A stretch of 52,055 bases of DNA from Bryobacterales bacterium. GTDB lineage: Bacteria > Acidobacteriota > Terriglobia > Bryobacterales > Bryobacteraceae. This document shows positions 8,585 to 16,491 of the stretch, piece after piece. Each line of letters begins with the position of its first letter. The first letter of the stretch is position 1. The stretch is taken from the NCBI GenBank assembly GCA_016789745.1, contig JAEUQF010000048.1, positions 1 through 52,055 on the forward strand. Direction: 5' to 3'. The notes below the pieces were generated by a model, which worked only from the letters and a program-made list of their open reading frames with translations, ran no database searches and was not told where the DNA came from. Position numbers and translations under genes: made by a program.

Positions 8585-11500
8585 CAGAACTGATACCGCA
8601 GGCTCATCTGGATACTGCGGGGCGCGTTGGCCTGCGAGCCGATCTGGCCGAAAGCCGCACCGGCGAGCGTGTTCCCATTCGGATTCCCGAACACGACGCG
8701 ATTGAACATGTTGAACAGTTCGGTCCGGAACTGCAACTTATGGCCTTCAAACAGAGGGATGTTCTTGAGGATCCCCAAGTCTTCATTGAGGAAGGGGAAG
8801 CCGCGGATGTCGCCGTAGTTCGGCGCGCCGGTGCCGAAGGTGAAGTTCGCCGGTTGCGTGAAGGCCGCTGCATTGAGGTAGCGGTCGCGGGCGGGATCGA
8901 AGCCGTTCGGGAACTCGTTGACGGCCGCCACACCGGCGACACGGTTAGGCCGGTTGCCGCCATTGAACAGCGGAATGGGACCGCCGCCGCTAATGCCGAA
9001 GGGCGTGCCGGACTGATAGCGATGAATCATGGTGAACTGCCAGTTGCCGACAATCCGGCTGAGGACGCCGTTCCAGTTGTTGCCGAACTTCTGGCCTTTG
9101 CCGAAGGGGAGGTTGTAGGTCCAGTTGAAGACCAGCACGTGCGGCTGATCGAAGCCGGCGAGGCGTTTCTCCAGGGCGCGGTTGTTGGTATCGAGCGGAT
9201 TGCCGCCGGCGGCGTCCAGGCCGCGCCCGCTATAGGTGGAGCCGGACACCAGCGTCTTGGCGCGAGTGTAAGCGAGCAGGAACGATGTGCCGCCGCGGTA
9301 CTGCTTCTGGACGCGCAGTTGCAAGGCGTTGTAGGTGCTCCAGCCGGTGGGTTGGAAGGCATTGCGCAAGCCTGTGTACTGCGGGTAAGGCCGGAGCGCC
9401 TGGGCGACCGAGCCTGTGAACCCGGCATAAGGTGCGCGAATGCCGGCCTGCTGGGCGAGCGTGGAGTTGATATCGGCGTTCAGCGTATTGCCCAATCGGA
9501 GAAACTCGACAGGCACCTGGTTGAGGTTTTCCAGGTTGCCGGGCAGCGAGTTGGCGCGCTGGCCGACATAGGCCACATCGGCGGAAACACCCCACGGGAG
9601 TTGGCGCTGCACGCTGAGGTTCCAACTAGAGAGCACACCCGGCTTGTTCGCGCCGGCGTTGAGATAGTCGATGCTGAGCCCGTTCTGCAGTGTGGGGTTC
9701 TTGTTCGGGAGGGTGATGTTCGGGGTGGGCAGGCCGTTATCCAGGTTCAACACCGGGACGCGGCCGCCGGTTAGCTGGGGGAAGTCCTGGCCGAAGGAGA
9801 AGCCGTAGTTGAAGGTGGAGAAGGTTTGGCCGATGTCGGCAAGGTTGGTGGGCGACCAGAAGACACCGGTGCCGGTGCGTACGACGGTCTTGTCGTTGAG
9901 TTGATAGGCAATGCCGACACGCGGAGAGAACGCCTTCTTGTACATGCTGGAGAGCGAGTCGCCAGCGCCGAGGAAGGCCAGTGCGCCCAGGCGGTTGCCG
10001 GCGGCCGGGTTGGGTGTCTGCAGGTCCAGATAAGACCAGCCCTGTGTCGATTCGCTGGGTGTACCGGGAAGTTCATGCCGCAATCCAAGGGTCAAGGTGA
10101 GACGGCGGTTCACCTTGATGATGTCTTCGACAAAGTAGGCGACGAACGTGGCGCGATATTCGCGCAGCGTGGCCGGTACCAAGCGCGAGGCGCTGTTCAC
10201 CTGTCCCAGCATGAAGCTGGCCCAGCCGTTGCCAAAACGGTTGGCGTTGGCCGGATCGCCGAGGTTGCTGGTGGTTTGCGCGGCGAAGTTGAACTGCCCC
10301 GCCAGGCCGCCGTTGTCTACACCGCGGAAGTTATCGAAGGCCATCCAGCGATACTCGCCGCCGAACTTGATCTGGTGCGAGCCTCGGACGTAGGTGAGGT
10401 TGTTGGTGAAGACGTAGCTGTTGTTGCTGGCTGGATCATTGGGTTGTTGCGTGGAGTTGCCCAAGGTCAACGAGCCGTAAGGGTTGGCAACGGCGAAGGT
10501 GGAAAAGCCCGGCACATCTTCGGAAATGCCGGGGATTTTGAGGATCTGGTTGCCCTTGCGGGTATCGGTTTCCCGGATGGGGTTGCTGCGGGTGTAGCCG
10601 AGGCCAGCGAAGTAGACCAGGTTAGGGGAGGCCGTCCAGCTATAGTTGGCGCGCCAGTTGCGTCCCTTGGTGGGATTCGAACTCCAAATGCCATACGGCT
10701 CATTCTGCGGCCCTAATTCCGAACTGCTGATGACGCTGGTCTCCGCGCCCCAATAGACGAAGCTGACACGCTGGTTGCTGGTCAACATATGGTCGCCTTT
10801 GATGGACCAGACATTCTCCTGGATGGGGTTGCGCTGGCGGTTACGGAAGTTGTTGACGTAACCGGGAAGGTCCGGGGCCGGCACCAGCGCCATGGCGCGC
10901 TGGGCAACGGCGGAGAGACGGTTCGACGGAAGGCGGTTGCCGGGGAACGGCTGACGAGTGCCATCGGGCTGCGTGGTGGCCGGATCGAAGATAGGAATCA
11001 GGTTGCCGGAGGCATCGGTATAGCGGGAGAAGTCGCCTTGGCGGAACTCGGCCGTGGGTACGCTGATGAGCGCGCTGGAGGCGGGCGGGACGTTGCGCAA
11101 TCCGGTGTAGTTGAAGTTGAAGAAGGTGCGGTCCTTGCCGTTGTAGAGTTTGGGAATGACGACTGGGCCGCCGATGCTGCCGCCGAACTCGTTGTAGCGT
11201 ACCGGAGGCCGGCGGGCCGCAAAGAATGGGCGCGCATCCAGCTTGTCATTGCGAAGGAATTCGAAGGCCGCACCGTGGAACTGGTTCGTGCCGCTGCGCA
11301 TGGTGTAGTTCAGGACGCCGAAGCCGCGGCCGAATTCTGCCGGGAACATGGAGTTTTGTAACTTGAACTCTTCGATGGCTTCGATGGGAGGGGAGGTCTG
11401 TGCGAGGAAGCCGGGGTTCGACGCCAACTGTGCCGAGACGCCTTCGATCAACACTTCCTGGGTAAAGCCAGGTGCGCCGTTGATATTCTTTTCCCAGGGA

Positions 11501-12048
11501 ATGCCGCCCACACCCGGCGTCAAAAAGATGAAGTTTTCCGCTTGGCGGCGGCCGGATTGTGCCGTGGTGTTATTGCCCAACTGAATGGGGAGATCGAGCA
11601 GGGCGCCGCGTTGCAGCACGGTGCCCACTTCCGGTGACGTCGTCTGGAGTAGAGCTGCGTCGCCGGTGACCACCACCGACTCCGACGCCGCGCCGATCTG
11701 CATGGTGACTTCGAAGGTCGCGGTGGTTGCGGTGAGCACGGCAATCCGCTCCTGGACGAACTTCTTGAAGCCCGTGGCTTCCGCCTCCAGCCGGTAGTCG
11801 CCCGGCACCAGGGAGCGGAAGGTGAAGCCATCGGCATCCGTCTGCGTCTCCTGCCGCGCGTTATTGGCCAGATTGACTAGGACCAGCTTGGCGCCGCGAA
11901 TTTCAGCCCCTGTATTGTCTCGTACGAAGCCGGACAGGCCGCCCAGATTGCCTTGTCCGAATAAAGAGAGGCACATTCCCAGAAATAGGCACAACAACGA
12001 AGTTGGTTTACGCACAGTGCCTGCTAGCATACAACCAATGCCTGACAT
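8584..12048 (-). CDS. Oar-like TonB-dependent receptor with N-terminal carboxypeptidase-regulatory domain
   Basis: Up to 1,154 residues. After a signal peptide ending near LFGQG comes a CarboxypepD_reg beta-sandwich (about 35-120), a plug-like domain (about 125-260, with LIEGVSAQ and SGTNQFHG segments) and a long outer-membrane barrel ending in SLRYQF, whose terminal aromatic is the barrel-assembly signature. Start choice is uncertain: ATG 12048, ATG 12030, or GTG 12015, the last giving the neatest signal peptide (RKP then a hydrophobic core). Function in this family is uptake or binding of large substrates such as glycans or proteins; the neighbours hint at phosphorus compounds, but that is inference. 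Confidence 0.93.
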   Translation of the reverse strand: MSGIGCMLAGTVRKPTSLLCLFLGMCLSLFGQGNLGGLSGFVRDNTGAEIRGAKLVLVNLANNARQETQTDADGFTFRSLVPGDYRLEAEATGFKKFVQERIAVLTATTATFEVTMQIGAASESVVVTGDAALLQTTSPEVGTVLQRGALLDLPIQLGNNTTAQSGRRQAENFIFLTPGVGGIPWEKNINGAPGFTQEVLIEGVSAQLASNPGFLAQTSPPIEAIEEFKLQNSMFPAEFGRGFGVLNYTMRSGTNQFHGAAFEFLRNDKLDARPFFAARRPPVRYNEFGGSIGGPVVIPKLYNGKDRTFFNFNYTGLRNVPPASSALISVPTAEFRQGDFSRYTDASGNLIPIFDPATTQPDGTRQPFPGNRLPSNRLSAVAQRAMALVPAPDLPGYVNNFRNRQRNPIQENVWSIKGDHMLTSNQRVSFVYWGAETSVISSSELGPQNEPYGIWSSNPTKGRNWRANYSWTASPNLVYFAGLGYTRSNPIRETDTRKGNQILKIPGISEDVPGFSTFAVANPYGSLTLGNSTQQPNDPASNNSYVFTNNLTYVRGSHQIKFGGEYRWMAFDNFRGVDNGGLAGQFNFAAQTTSNLGDPANANRFGNGWASFMLGQVNSASRLVPATLREYRATFVAYFVEDIIKVNRRLTLTLGLRHELPGTPSESTQGWSYLDLQTPNPAAGNRLGALAFLGAGDSLSSMYKKAFSPRVGIAYQLNDKTVVRTGTGVFWSPTNLADIGQTFSTFNYGFSFGQDFPQLTGGRVPVLNLDNGLPTPNITLPNKNPTLQNGLSIDYLNAGANKPGVLSSWNLSVQRQLPWGVSADVAYVGQRANSLPGNLENLNQVPVEFLRLGNTLNADINSTLAQQAGIRAPYAGFTGSVAQALRPYPQYTGLRNAFQPTGWSTYNALQLRVQKQYRGGTSFLLAYTRAKTLVSGSTYSGRGLDAAGGNPLDTNNRALEKRLAGFDQPHVLVFNWTYNLPFGKGQKFGNNWNGVLSRIVGNWQFTMIHRYQSGTPFGISGGGPIPLFNGGNRPNRVAGVAAVNEFPNGFDPARDRYLNAAAFTQPANFTFGTGAPNYGDIRGFPFLNEDLGILKNIPLFEGHKLQFRTELFNMFNRVVFGNPNGNTLAGAAFGQIGSQANAPRSIQMSLRYQF

Positions 12049-12112
12049 TTTGCATCCGCGGGTCCGGTGTTTGCGCGAGGCCTCGGTGCTCGCGTAACGT
12101 GGGGAGGTGCAG

Positions 12113-12838
12113 GTGCTGTTGCTTCTTGTGCTGGCATTGCCGCTGCTGGGCCAGACGCCCGGCTATCCGGTGGCACCCCCGCAGGCACATGCGACTATCC
12201 GTCGCCTGCGTGCCCTGGAACGATCAGGCACCGCGCTCACGTTGGCGCAGCGGGTGGAACTGGCGATGAGTTATCACGCTGCCGGGCAGCACCTGTTGTT
12301 CCGTGGCTTTCTGGAACAGTGCCGCGAGCAGCATCCGGAGGAGCCGGAGGTGCCGTTTCTGCTTGCCAGGCACTATGGCTCCGATGTGCAGGATTGGGGC
12401 AAGGCGGTGCGGTACTTCCGCGAGGCGCTGGAGCTACGGCGGGACGGGCGCACCCTGGCGTATCTTGCGAATGCGTTGGAAACCTCGGGTAAGCCGGAAG
12501 AAGCGTTGCCCTACTACCGGGAAGCGATTCGTCTCACGGCGTGCCAACCGCTGGCGCTCACCGGTCTTGCGCGCCTGCATGAGGTCACGCCGGATGCCAT
12601 CCTCGCCTGCCAGCCTCACGACCCGAACTTACTCACGGAAACCGCCAAGTTACTCGTAGCCGCCGGCCGTCTTGCCGATGCAGTCGCCGCGCTCGAACGG
12701 GCGGCAGTGGCCGCACCGCACGATCCGGCGATTGCTTACCGCCTGTACCGGGCCTATCAGGACGCCGGGAGCGCAGCGAAGGCGAAGGCCGCGCTCGACC
12801 GCTACCGCGAACTTCGCTCTATTTACGGCAACCGGTGA
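12113..12838 (+). CDS. Exported TPR-repeat protein
   Basis: About 241 residues. GTG 12113 is preferred over GTG 12107 because GGGGAGG (12101-12107) is then at a 5-base spacing. A hydrophobic leader (LLLLVLALPLLGQ) is followed by TPR-like repeats at roughly 40-75, 80-110, 110-145 and 180-235, with consensus pieces such as WGKAVRYFREALEL and PEEALPYYREAIRL. Divergent from the receptor gene, with fewer than 70 bases between, and convergent with the NPP-like gene (1 base between stops). Role: protein-protein scaffold; partner unknown. Confidence 0.8.
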   Translation: MLLLLVLALPLLGQTPGYPVAPPQAHATIRRLRALERSGTALTLAQRVELAMSYHAAGQHLLFRGFLEQCREQHPEEPEVPFLLARHYGSDVQDWGKAVRYFREALELRRDGRTLAYLANALETSGKPEEALPYYREAIRLTACQPLALTGLARLHEVTPDAILACQPHDPNLLTETAKLLVAAGRLADAVAALERAAVAAPHDPAIAYRLYRAYQDAGSAAKAKAALDRYRELRSIYGNR

Positions 12839-12839
12839 C

Positions 12840-14018
12840 TCACAGGCCGAGAATGGTCTTGAAGCGGCCGTAGATCTCCAACATGGAAATCTCGGGCGTC
12901 TTTCTGGCTTTCACTCCGTTGCCCCACAGTAGAAACGTCGCCCGGAAATCGCGGCGCGACGGCCACATGCCGTGTGTGCCTACTTCGCGGGGCTTGCCTT
13001 CGACCGTATCTCTCCCGTTACCAAACATGGTGTGCGGCGCGGACTCAATCAACGCGGCGGCCGTGGCCAGGGCCGGTGCAAAGCGGCGCACTTCGTCTTT
13101 GGGAATCTCACGCCCCAACTGCAATCCGCGCAGTACGCCCGCAGACTTCTCATCCTTCGCGAGAACCCAGAACGGCGTCACCTGCACATCGGCCTGGAGT
13201 CCTTTCTGTGCCAGCAACGCGGGAACGTGGATCACCTTGTCCATTCGTTCAAAGCCGTGATCCGATACCAGCGCCACCACGTATTGCTTGCCGGCGGCGG
13301 CCACCATTTGCCCGACCAGTTCGTCGGTATATTCGAGAATGCCAAGGGCATCGCGGGTGAAGGGGCCGGCTTCGTGCGCTTCGGAATCATGATCCACCAG
13401 GTGCAGCAAAATCAGATCGGGCTTCTTTTGTTTCAGCAGGAATACGGTGGCCAGGGTCCGCGAGCGGTCATCCATCCATTCGTGGGGGAATGCCGGAAAG
13501 GCCTTGGTGATCTCCGCCACCAGGCCCGGCGTGGCTTTGGCTTCGATGGTGGCCAGGTCCATGGCGCCTCCGTTGCGCTTGCCGAAGGCCTCCGGCAAGT
13601 TGTAGTCGATATCGGCATCCACCGTCACCGGCCAGGTGATGGCGGCCGACTTCAGGCCGGCCTTGCGGGTGAGATGCCAGAGGGTGGGCACTTTCAAGAG
13701 GTTGGCCGACCAGTAGTAGTCGCCGCCTTCGGAGGCTGGGCGGCGGTTACCGAGAATGCCGTGCTGGGCCGGCGTGACACCAGTGATCAGGGTTGTGTGC
13801 GAGGGCCAGGTAACGGTGGGCACCACGCCCAGGACGCCGTCGGCCCACTCCCCTTCCTTCGTCAGCCGCCGGATGTTGGGGATCTTCAGCCCAAGCCTGT
13901 CCGCATCGCGCAGATAACGGTGGTCGAGCCCATCCACCGATATCACGAGCAATGGACGCCGCGTCTCGGCGTGTGCGTACGACGCTAGCAGCATGCCCAG
14001 CAGGAGAGGGATTTTCAT
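12840..14018 (-). CDS. Exported nucleotide pyrophosphatase/phosphodiesterase (NPP)-like protein
   Basis: 392 residues with a signal peptide (MKIPLLLGMLLASYAHA). It carries the alkaline phosphatase superfamily metal site VISVDGLD (D29) and the NPP-type nucleophile motif TVTWPSH (T70), then HLVDHDSEAHE and LVSDHGFERM, giving both two-metal ligand clusters. It probably hydrolyses phosphodiesters or pyrophosphates in the periplasm. The next gene on the strand, a small TPR protein, lies 30 bases upstream. Third member of this superfamily in 9 kb. Confidence 0.9.
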   Translation of the reverse strand: MKIPLLLGMLLASYAHAETRRPLLVISVDGLDHRYLRDADRLGLKIPNIRRLTKEGEWADGVLGVVPTVTWPSHTTLITGVTPAQHGILGNRRPASEGGDYYWSANLLKVPTLWHLTRKAGLKSAAITWPVTVDADIDYNLPEAFGKRNGGAMDLATIEAKATPGLVAEITKAFPAFPHEWMDDRSRTLATVFLLKQKKPDLILLHLVDHDSEAHEAGPFTRDALGILEYTDELVGQMVAAAGKQYVVALVSDHGFERMDKVIHVPALLAQKGLQADVQVTPFWVLAKDEKSAGVLRGLQLGREIPKDEVRRFAPALATAAALIESAPHTMFGNGRDTVEGKPREVGTHGMWPSRRDFRATFLLWGNGVKARKTPEISMLEIYGRFKTILGL

Positions 14019-14048
14019 CAGAGGCCAGCATAGCAGCCCCGGGTTGCA

Positions 14049-14459
14049 TTACAACCACAGATTACTGGCGCCCGGATGAAGGCGCTGCCATTCGGCGTGT
14101 TCGGCGCGGGCGGTGGCCAGCAGCGATTCGGCTTCGGCACGGTGGGCCGGGTTGAGTGCGCCGATGCGTAGGGCGGCCTCCAAGGCCTCGACGACTTCGC
14201 CCCAACGCTTGCGCGCGCTCAGCACGCGGCCAATCATCAGATAGGGTTCGCCGTCGGCGGGGTCGAGGCGCATCGCCTCATGGCAGTAATTGGTGAACGC
14301 CCGCACTTCGTTTACGGCAAGGCAGAGCTTCGCCAGTTCCTTGCAGATATCGGGGGATTCCTGACCAAGTGCGACGGCCTGCTCCAGATGTGCGATGGCC
14401 GCTCCCACCCGTCCTTGCGCCGCCAGTTGGTGCGCCTGTTCCAGCCAGTCCATAAACAT
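14049..14459 (-). CDS. Small cytoplasmic TPR protein
   Basis: 136 residues without a signal peptide, made of about three TPR motifs (LEQAHQLAAQGRVGAAIAHL..., DICKELAKLCLAVNE..., GEPYLMIGRVLSARKRW). Alternative start ATG 14453. It lies 15 bases after the chemoreceptor gene on the same strand and may be part of that operon. No specific function can be assigned. Confidence 0.75.
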   Translation of the reverse strand: MFMDWLEQAHQLAAQGRVGAAIAHLEQAVALGQESPDICKELAKLCLAVNEVRAFTNYCHEAMRLDPADGEPYLMIGRVLSARKRWGEVVEALEAALRIGALNPAHRAEAESLLATARAEHAEWQRLHPGASNLWL

Positions 14460-14474
14460 GCCAGCATAGCGCTG

Positions 14475-15752
14475 CTAACCGAGCGCCGCCACCAGTTCGT
14501 GCATGGTTTTTACCTGGGCCGACAGATGGCGCCCGGATTCGGCCGCCGCCTGGGCATCAGCCTCCAATTGCTCCTCAATCGCGTGCAGTTGCTGTTGGCC
14601 TTGCGCGGCCAGGAGGACGGCCTGGCTCTGTTCCTCGCTGCTTTGACGGATGTGATGGAAGCCATCGCGGAAGGAGGACGCCTGGTCCGCCATGGCCTCG
14701 ATATCAGCGGCGAGGACGCCGATCCTGGCGGCATTGTCGAGCGAGTCCGCAACAGAGGCGTCGATCAGTTCGCGCGTTTCGCGGGCGGCGGTCCCGCTGC
14801 GTTGCGCGAGGTTTCGTACTTCTTCGGCCACTACGCCAAAGCCGGCGCCGGCTTCTCCAGCACGCGCCGCTTCAATGGCGGCGTTGAGGGCCAGCACGTT
14901 GGTCTGAAAGGCGATGGTGTCGATGGTGTTGAGGATGGCCTGGACCCGCTTACCGGAATCGCGGATGGCTGCCGACCGCTCACTCATCGCACGGGCGCAA
15001 CGGCGGGCTTCTTCCATACGGCGCCCCAGCAGTTCGTCGACAATTGCGGCAGAACTGGACGCGGCCTGCCGGTTGCGGTGGGCGGCCGCCCCGATCTGGT
15101 CGACGGCCTCCGCGGTACGCGCCATGGCCTCATGCTGGCGGGCGACGCTCTGTTTCAGGCGTAGGCTGAGTTCGGTGAGGCGCCCGGTAGCATCGCCCAC
15201 AGCCGATGCGGCGGCGGGCAACTCCGCCGAGGTAATGGCTTCGGCATCCTTGGCACGCTCATAGCGAACGGCCAGCAGCGCGGCTGGTATGGTCTCGGCG
15301 ATGACGAACACGGCATGCAATACGACAATCCCGAAGCCGGCGTTGTAGTTGAAGACGCTGGCCGGCAGCACCAGCCAGAACAATACGTGATGCACCGCGA
15401 TGGTAGCCGCCGCGGCGAGGATCGCCACCATGTCGCCCAGCAGCACGAGAGCGGCCAGAGCTACAAAGACGTGGAAATGCATCTCGATCATGCCGTGGCC
15501 GACATGGATGAGCAAGCCGCTCAACCCCATGGCTCCCATGGCTAGCAGCACCGATGCCAGGCGGGTGCCCTTGGCAGCGGCGTAGCCTAACGCAGGACCG
15601 GCAATCACCAACAGCCACAGCAGGGCGGTTGAGACGAGCGGTGTATCGAAAGCCACGGCCGCGGCCAGCAAAACGGGCAGGTGCGCCATGTAGACGAACA
15701 GCAGCCCGCGTTGTGCCTCCTGTCTCCAACCGACCGGCTTTCCATGTTCCAT
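14475..15752 (-). CDS. Methyl-accepting chemotaxis protein with histidine-rich membrane sensor
   Basis: 425 residues. The first 165 form about six membrane spans and contain many in-membrane histidines: H83, H86, E90, H92, H94, H121, H122, H146. The cytoplasmic part (about 170-425) has the conserved chemoreceptor tip ([28 protein letters not shown]) between two coiled coils. No HAMP domain or large periplasmic domain, so sensing must occur in the membrane. The tip is the CheA/CheW contact site; no che genes lie in the window. GAGAGG precedes the ATG. It starts three bases after the thioredoxin-like gene, so both are co-transcribed. Confidence 0.92.
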   Translation of the reverse strand: MEHGKPVGWRQEAQRGLLFVYMAHLPVLLAAAVAFDTPLVSTALLWLLVIAGPALGYAAAKGTRLASVLLAMGAMGLSGLLIHVGHGMIEMHFHVFVALAALVLLGDMVAILAAAATIAVHHVLFWLVLPASVFNYNAGFGIVVLHAVFVIAETIPAALLAVRYERAKDAEAITSAELPAAASAVGDATGRLTELSLRLKQSVARQHEAMARTAEAVDQIGAAAHRNRQAASSSAAIVDELLGRRMEEARRCARAMSERSAAIRDSGKRVQAILNTIDTIAFQTNVLALNAAIEAARAGEAGAGFGVVAEEVRNLAQRSGTAARETRELIDASVADSLDNAARIGVLAADIEAMADQASSFRDGFHHIRQSSEEQSQAVLLAAQGQQQLHAIEEQLEADAQAAAESGRHLSAQVKTMHELVAALG

Positions 15753-15755
15753 GCT

Positions 15756-16340
15756 CTACCTCTCCAGCGCCTGACTTACTCCGCCCCACTCGCAACCGAA
15801 TCGCAGGGCGCACCCGTAGGCGGGCAGGGGCGTAACGGCGCGTCCAGCCCGGACGGCCTCCCAGATCTCACGATCATGAAAGCCGTCGCGCGAATCGGTG
15901 CGCCGCGACAACCCGCCGCGGTAGCGAACCTCTCCGGTGGGATCGACAATGACAAACAAGGGTGCGCTCCGTGCCCCATAGTGGTCGCGGGCGATCTCCG
16001 GAGGTCGCCGCCGCATTTGCCAGCCCGCGTTCGTGAGGCCGGCCTCGGTTTCCGGCTCCTCTCCCACCTGGAGGATGAACTCCTCGATTCCGCCCAAGGC
16101 CGAACGGCCCATCAGGTAGCGGGCCACGCGGGTGGAACAGGGGCAGCGTTCACCAAGGACGTATACAGCCTGCCAGTGGCCGGTGGCGAGGCGTGCGGCA
16201 GGCGCACCGTCGCCGGTTTGGAAGGGCATGTGCCCGCCCATCAGGAGCGACACCATCAGAACGCTGGCGATCGTCACAGCCATGGCCGCCCAGCGTGTAA
16301 GAACAGTAAGCCACCGTCGGTCGGAAACGATACCCGACAT
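15756..16340 (-). CDS. Membrane-anchored thioredoxin-like protein with CPC motif
   Basis: 194 residues from ATG 16340. One membrane anchor at about 12-35 is followed by a periplasmic domain with VLGERCPCSTRVARYL, a thioredoxin-fold style active site of C-x-C spacing instead of CxxC, then a SAPLFVIVDPTGEVRYRGGL segment that matches the cis-Pro/beta-strand region of TlpA/AhpC-like proteins. Three bases upstream of the chemoreceptor. The real start is open: the strong Shine-Dalgarno at 16408-16421 serves a short ORF in another frame, not this gene, which has only a weak GAGAAAG before it. Possible role: redox input to the chemoreceptor (inference). Confidence 0.75.
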   Translation of the reverse strand: MSGIVSDRRWLTVLTRWAAMAVTIASVLMVSLLMGGHMPFQTGDGAPAARLATGHWQAVYVLGERCPCSTRVARYLMGRSALGGIEEFILQVGEEPETEAGLTNAGWQMRRRPPEIARDHYGARSAPLFVIVDPTGEVRYRGGLSRRTDSRDGFHDREIWEAVRAGRAVTPLPAYGCALRFGCEWGGVSQALER

Positions 16341-16347
16341 GGCTTTC

Positions 16348-16407
16348 TCATCGGTTGGCCAGATCGAAACTTGAGCCAGTGGCCAACCGGCGTCCAGTAG
16401 CCTGCAT
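16348..16407 (-). CDS. 19-codon leader ORF with a perfect Shine-Dalgarno
   Basis: ATG at 16407 follows AAAGGAGGTGGAGG (16421-16408), which contains the full anti-Shine-Dalgarno complement AAGGAGGTG with a 6-base spacing from the AGGAGG core. The frame runs 19 codons and stops at 16348-16350, seven bases before the thioredoxin-like ATG, and is out of frame with that gene. The arrangement suggests a leader peptide that hands ribosomes to the next gene. The peptide is basic and polar with no membrane segment. Coding status is unproven. Confidence 0.4.
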   Translation of the reverse strand: MQATGRRLATGSSFDLANR

Positions 16408-16436
16408 CCTCCACCTCCTTTGTCCTGTAGTCCCGG

Positions 16437-16442
16437 TATAAT
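16437..16442 (+). promoter_or_regulatory. Consensus -10 box upstream of second receptor gene
   Basis: A perfect TATAAT lies 50 bases before the ATG at 16492. No good -35 hexamer is found 16-18 bases upstream, so this is a tentative promoter that might need an activator. Confidence 0.35.
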
Positions 16443-16491
16443 CGCCTCAACTCGCACTGCGTCGTGCCATTCTTCCGACTAAGAGGGGTTT

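Noticed and set aside
16455..16469. TGGCAC followed by GTGC on the minus strand, resembling a sigma-54 promoter
   Set aside because: The GG and GC elements are one base too far apart for a sigma-54 site, and no enhancer-type regulator is near.
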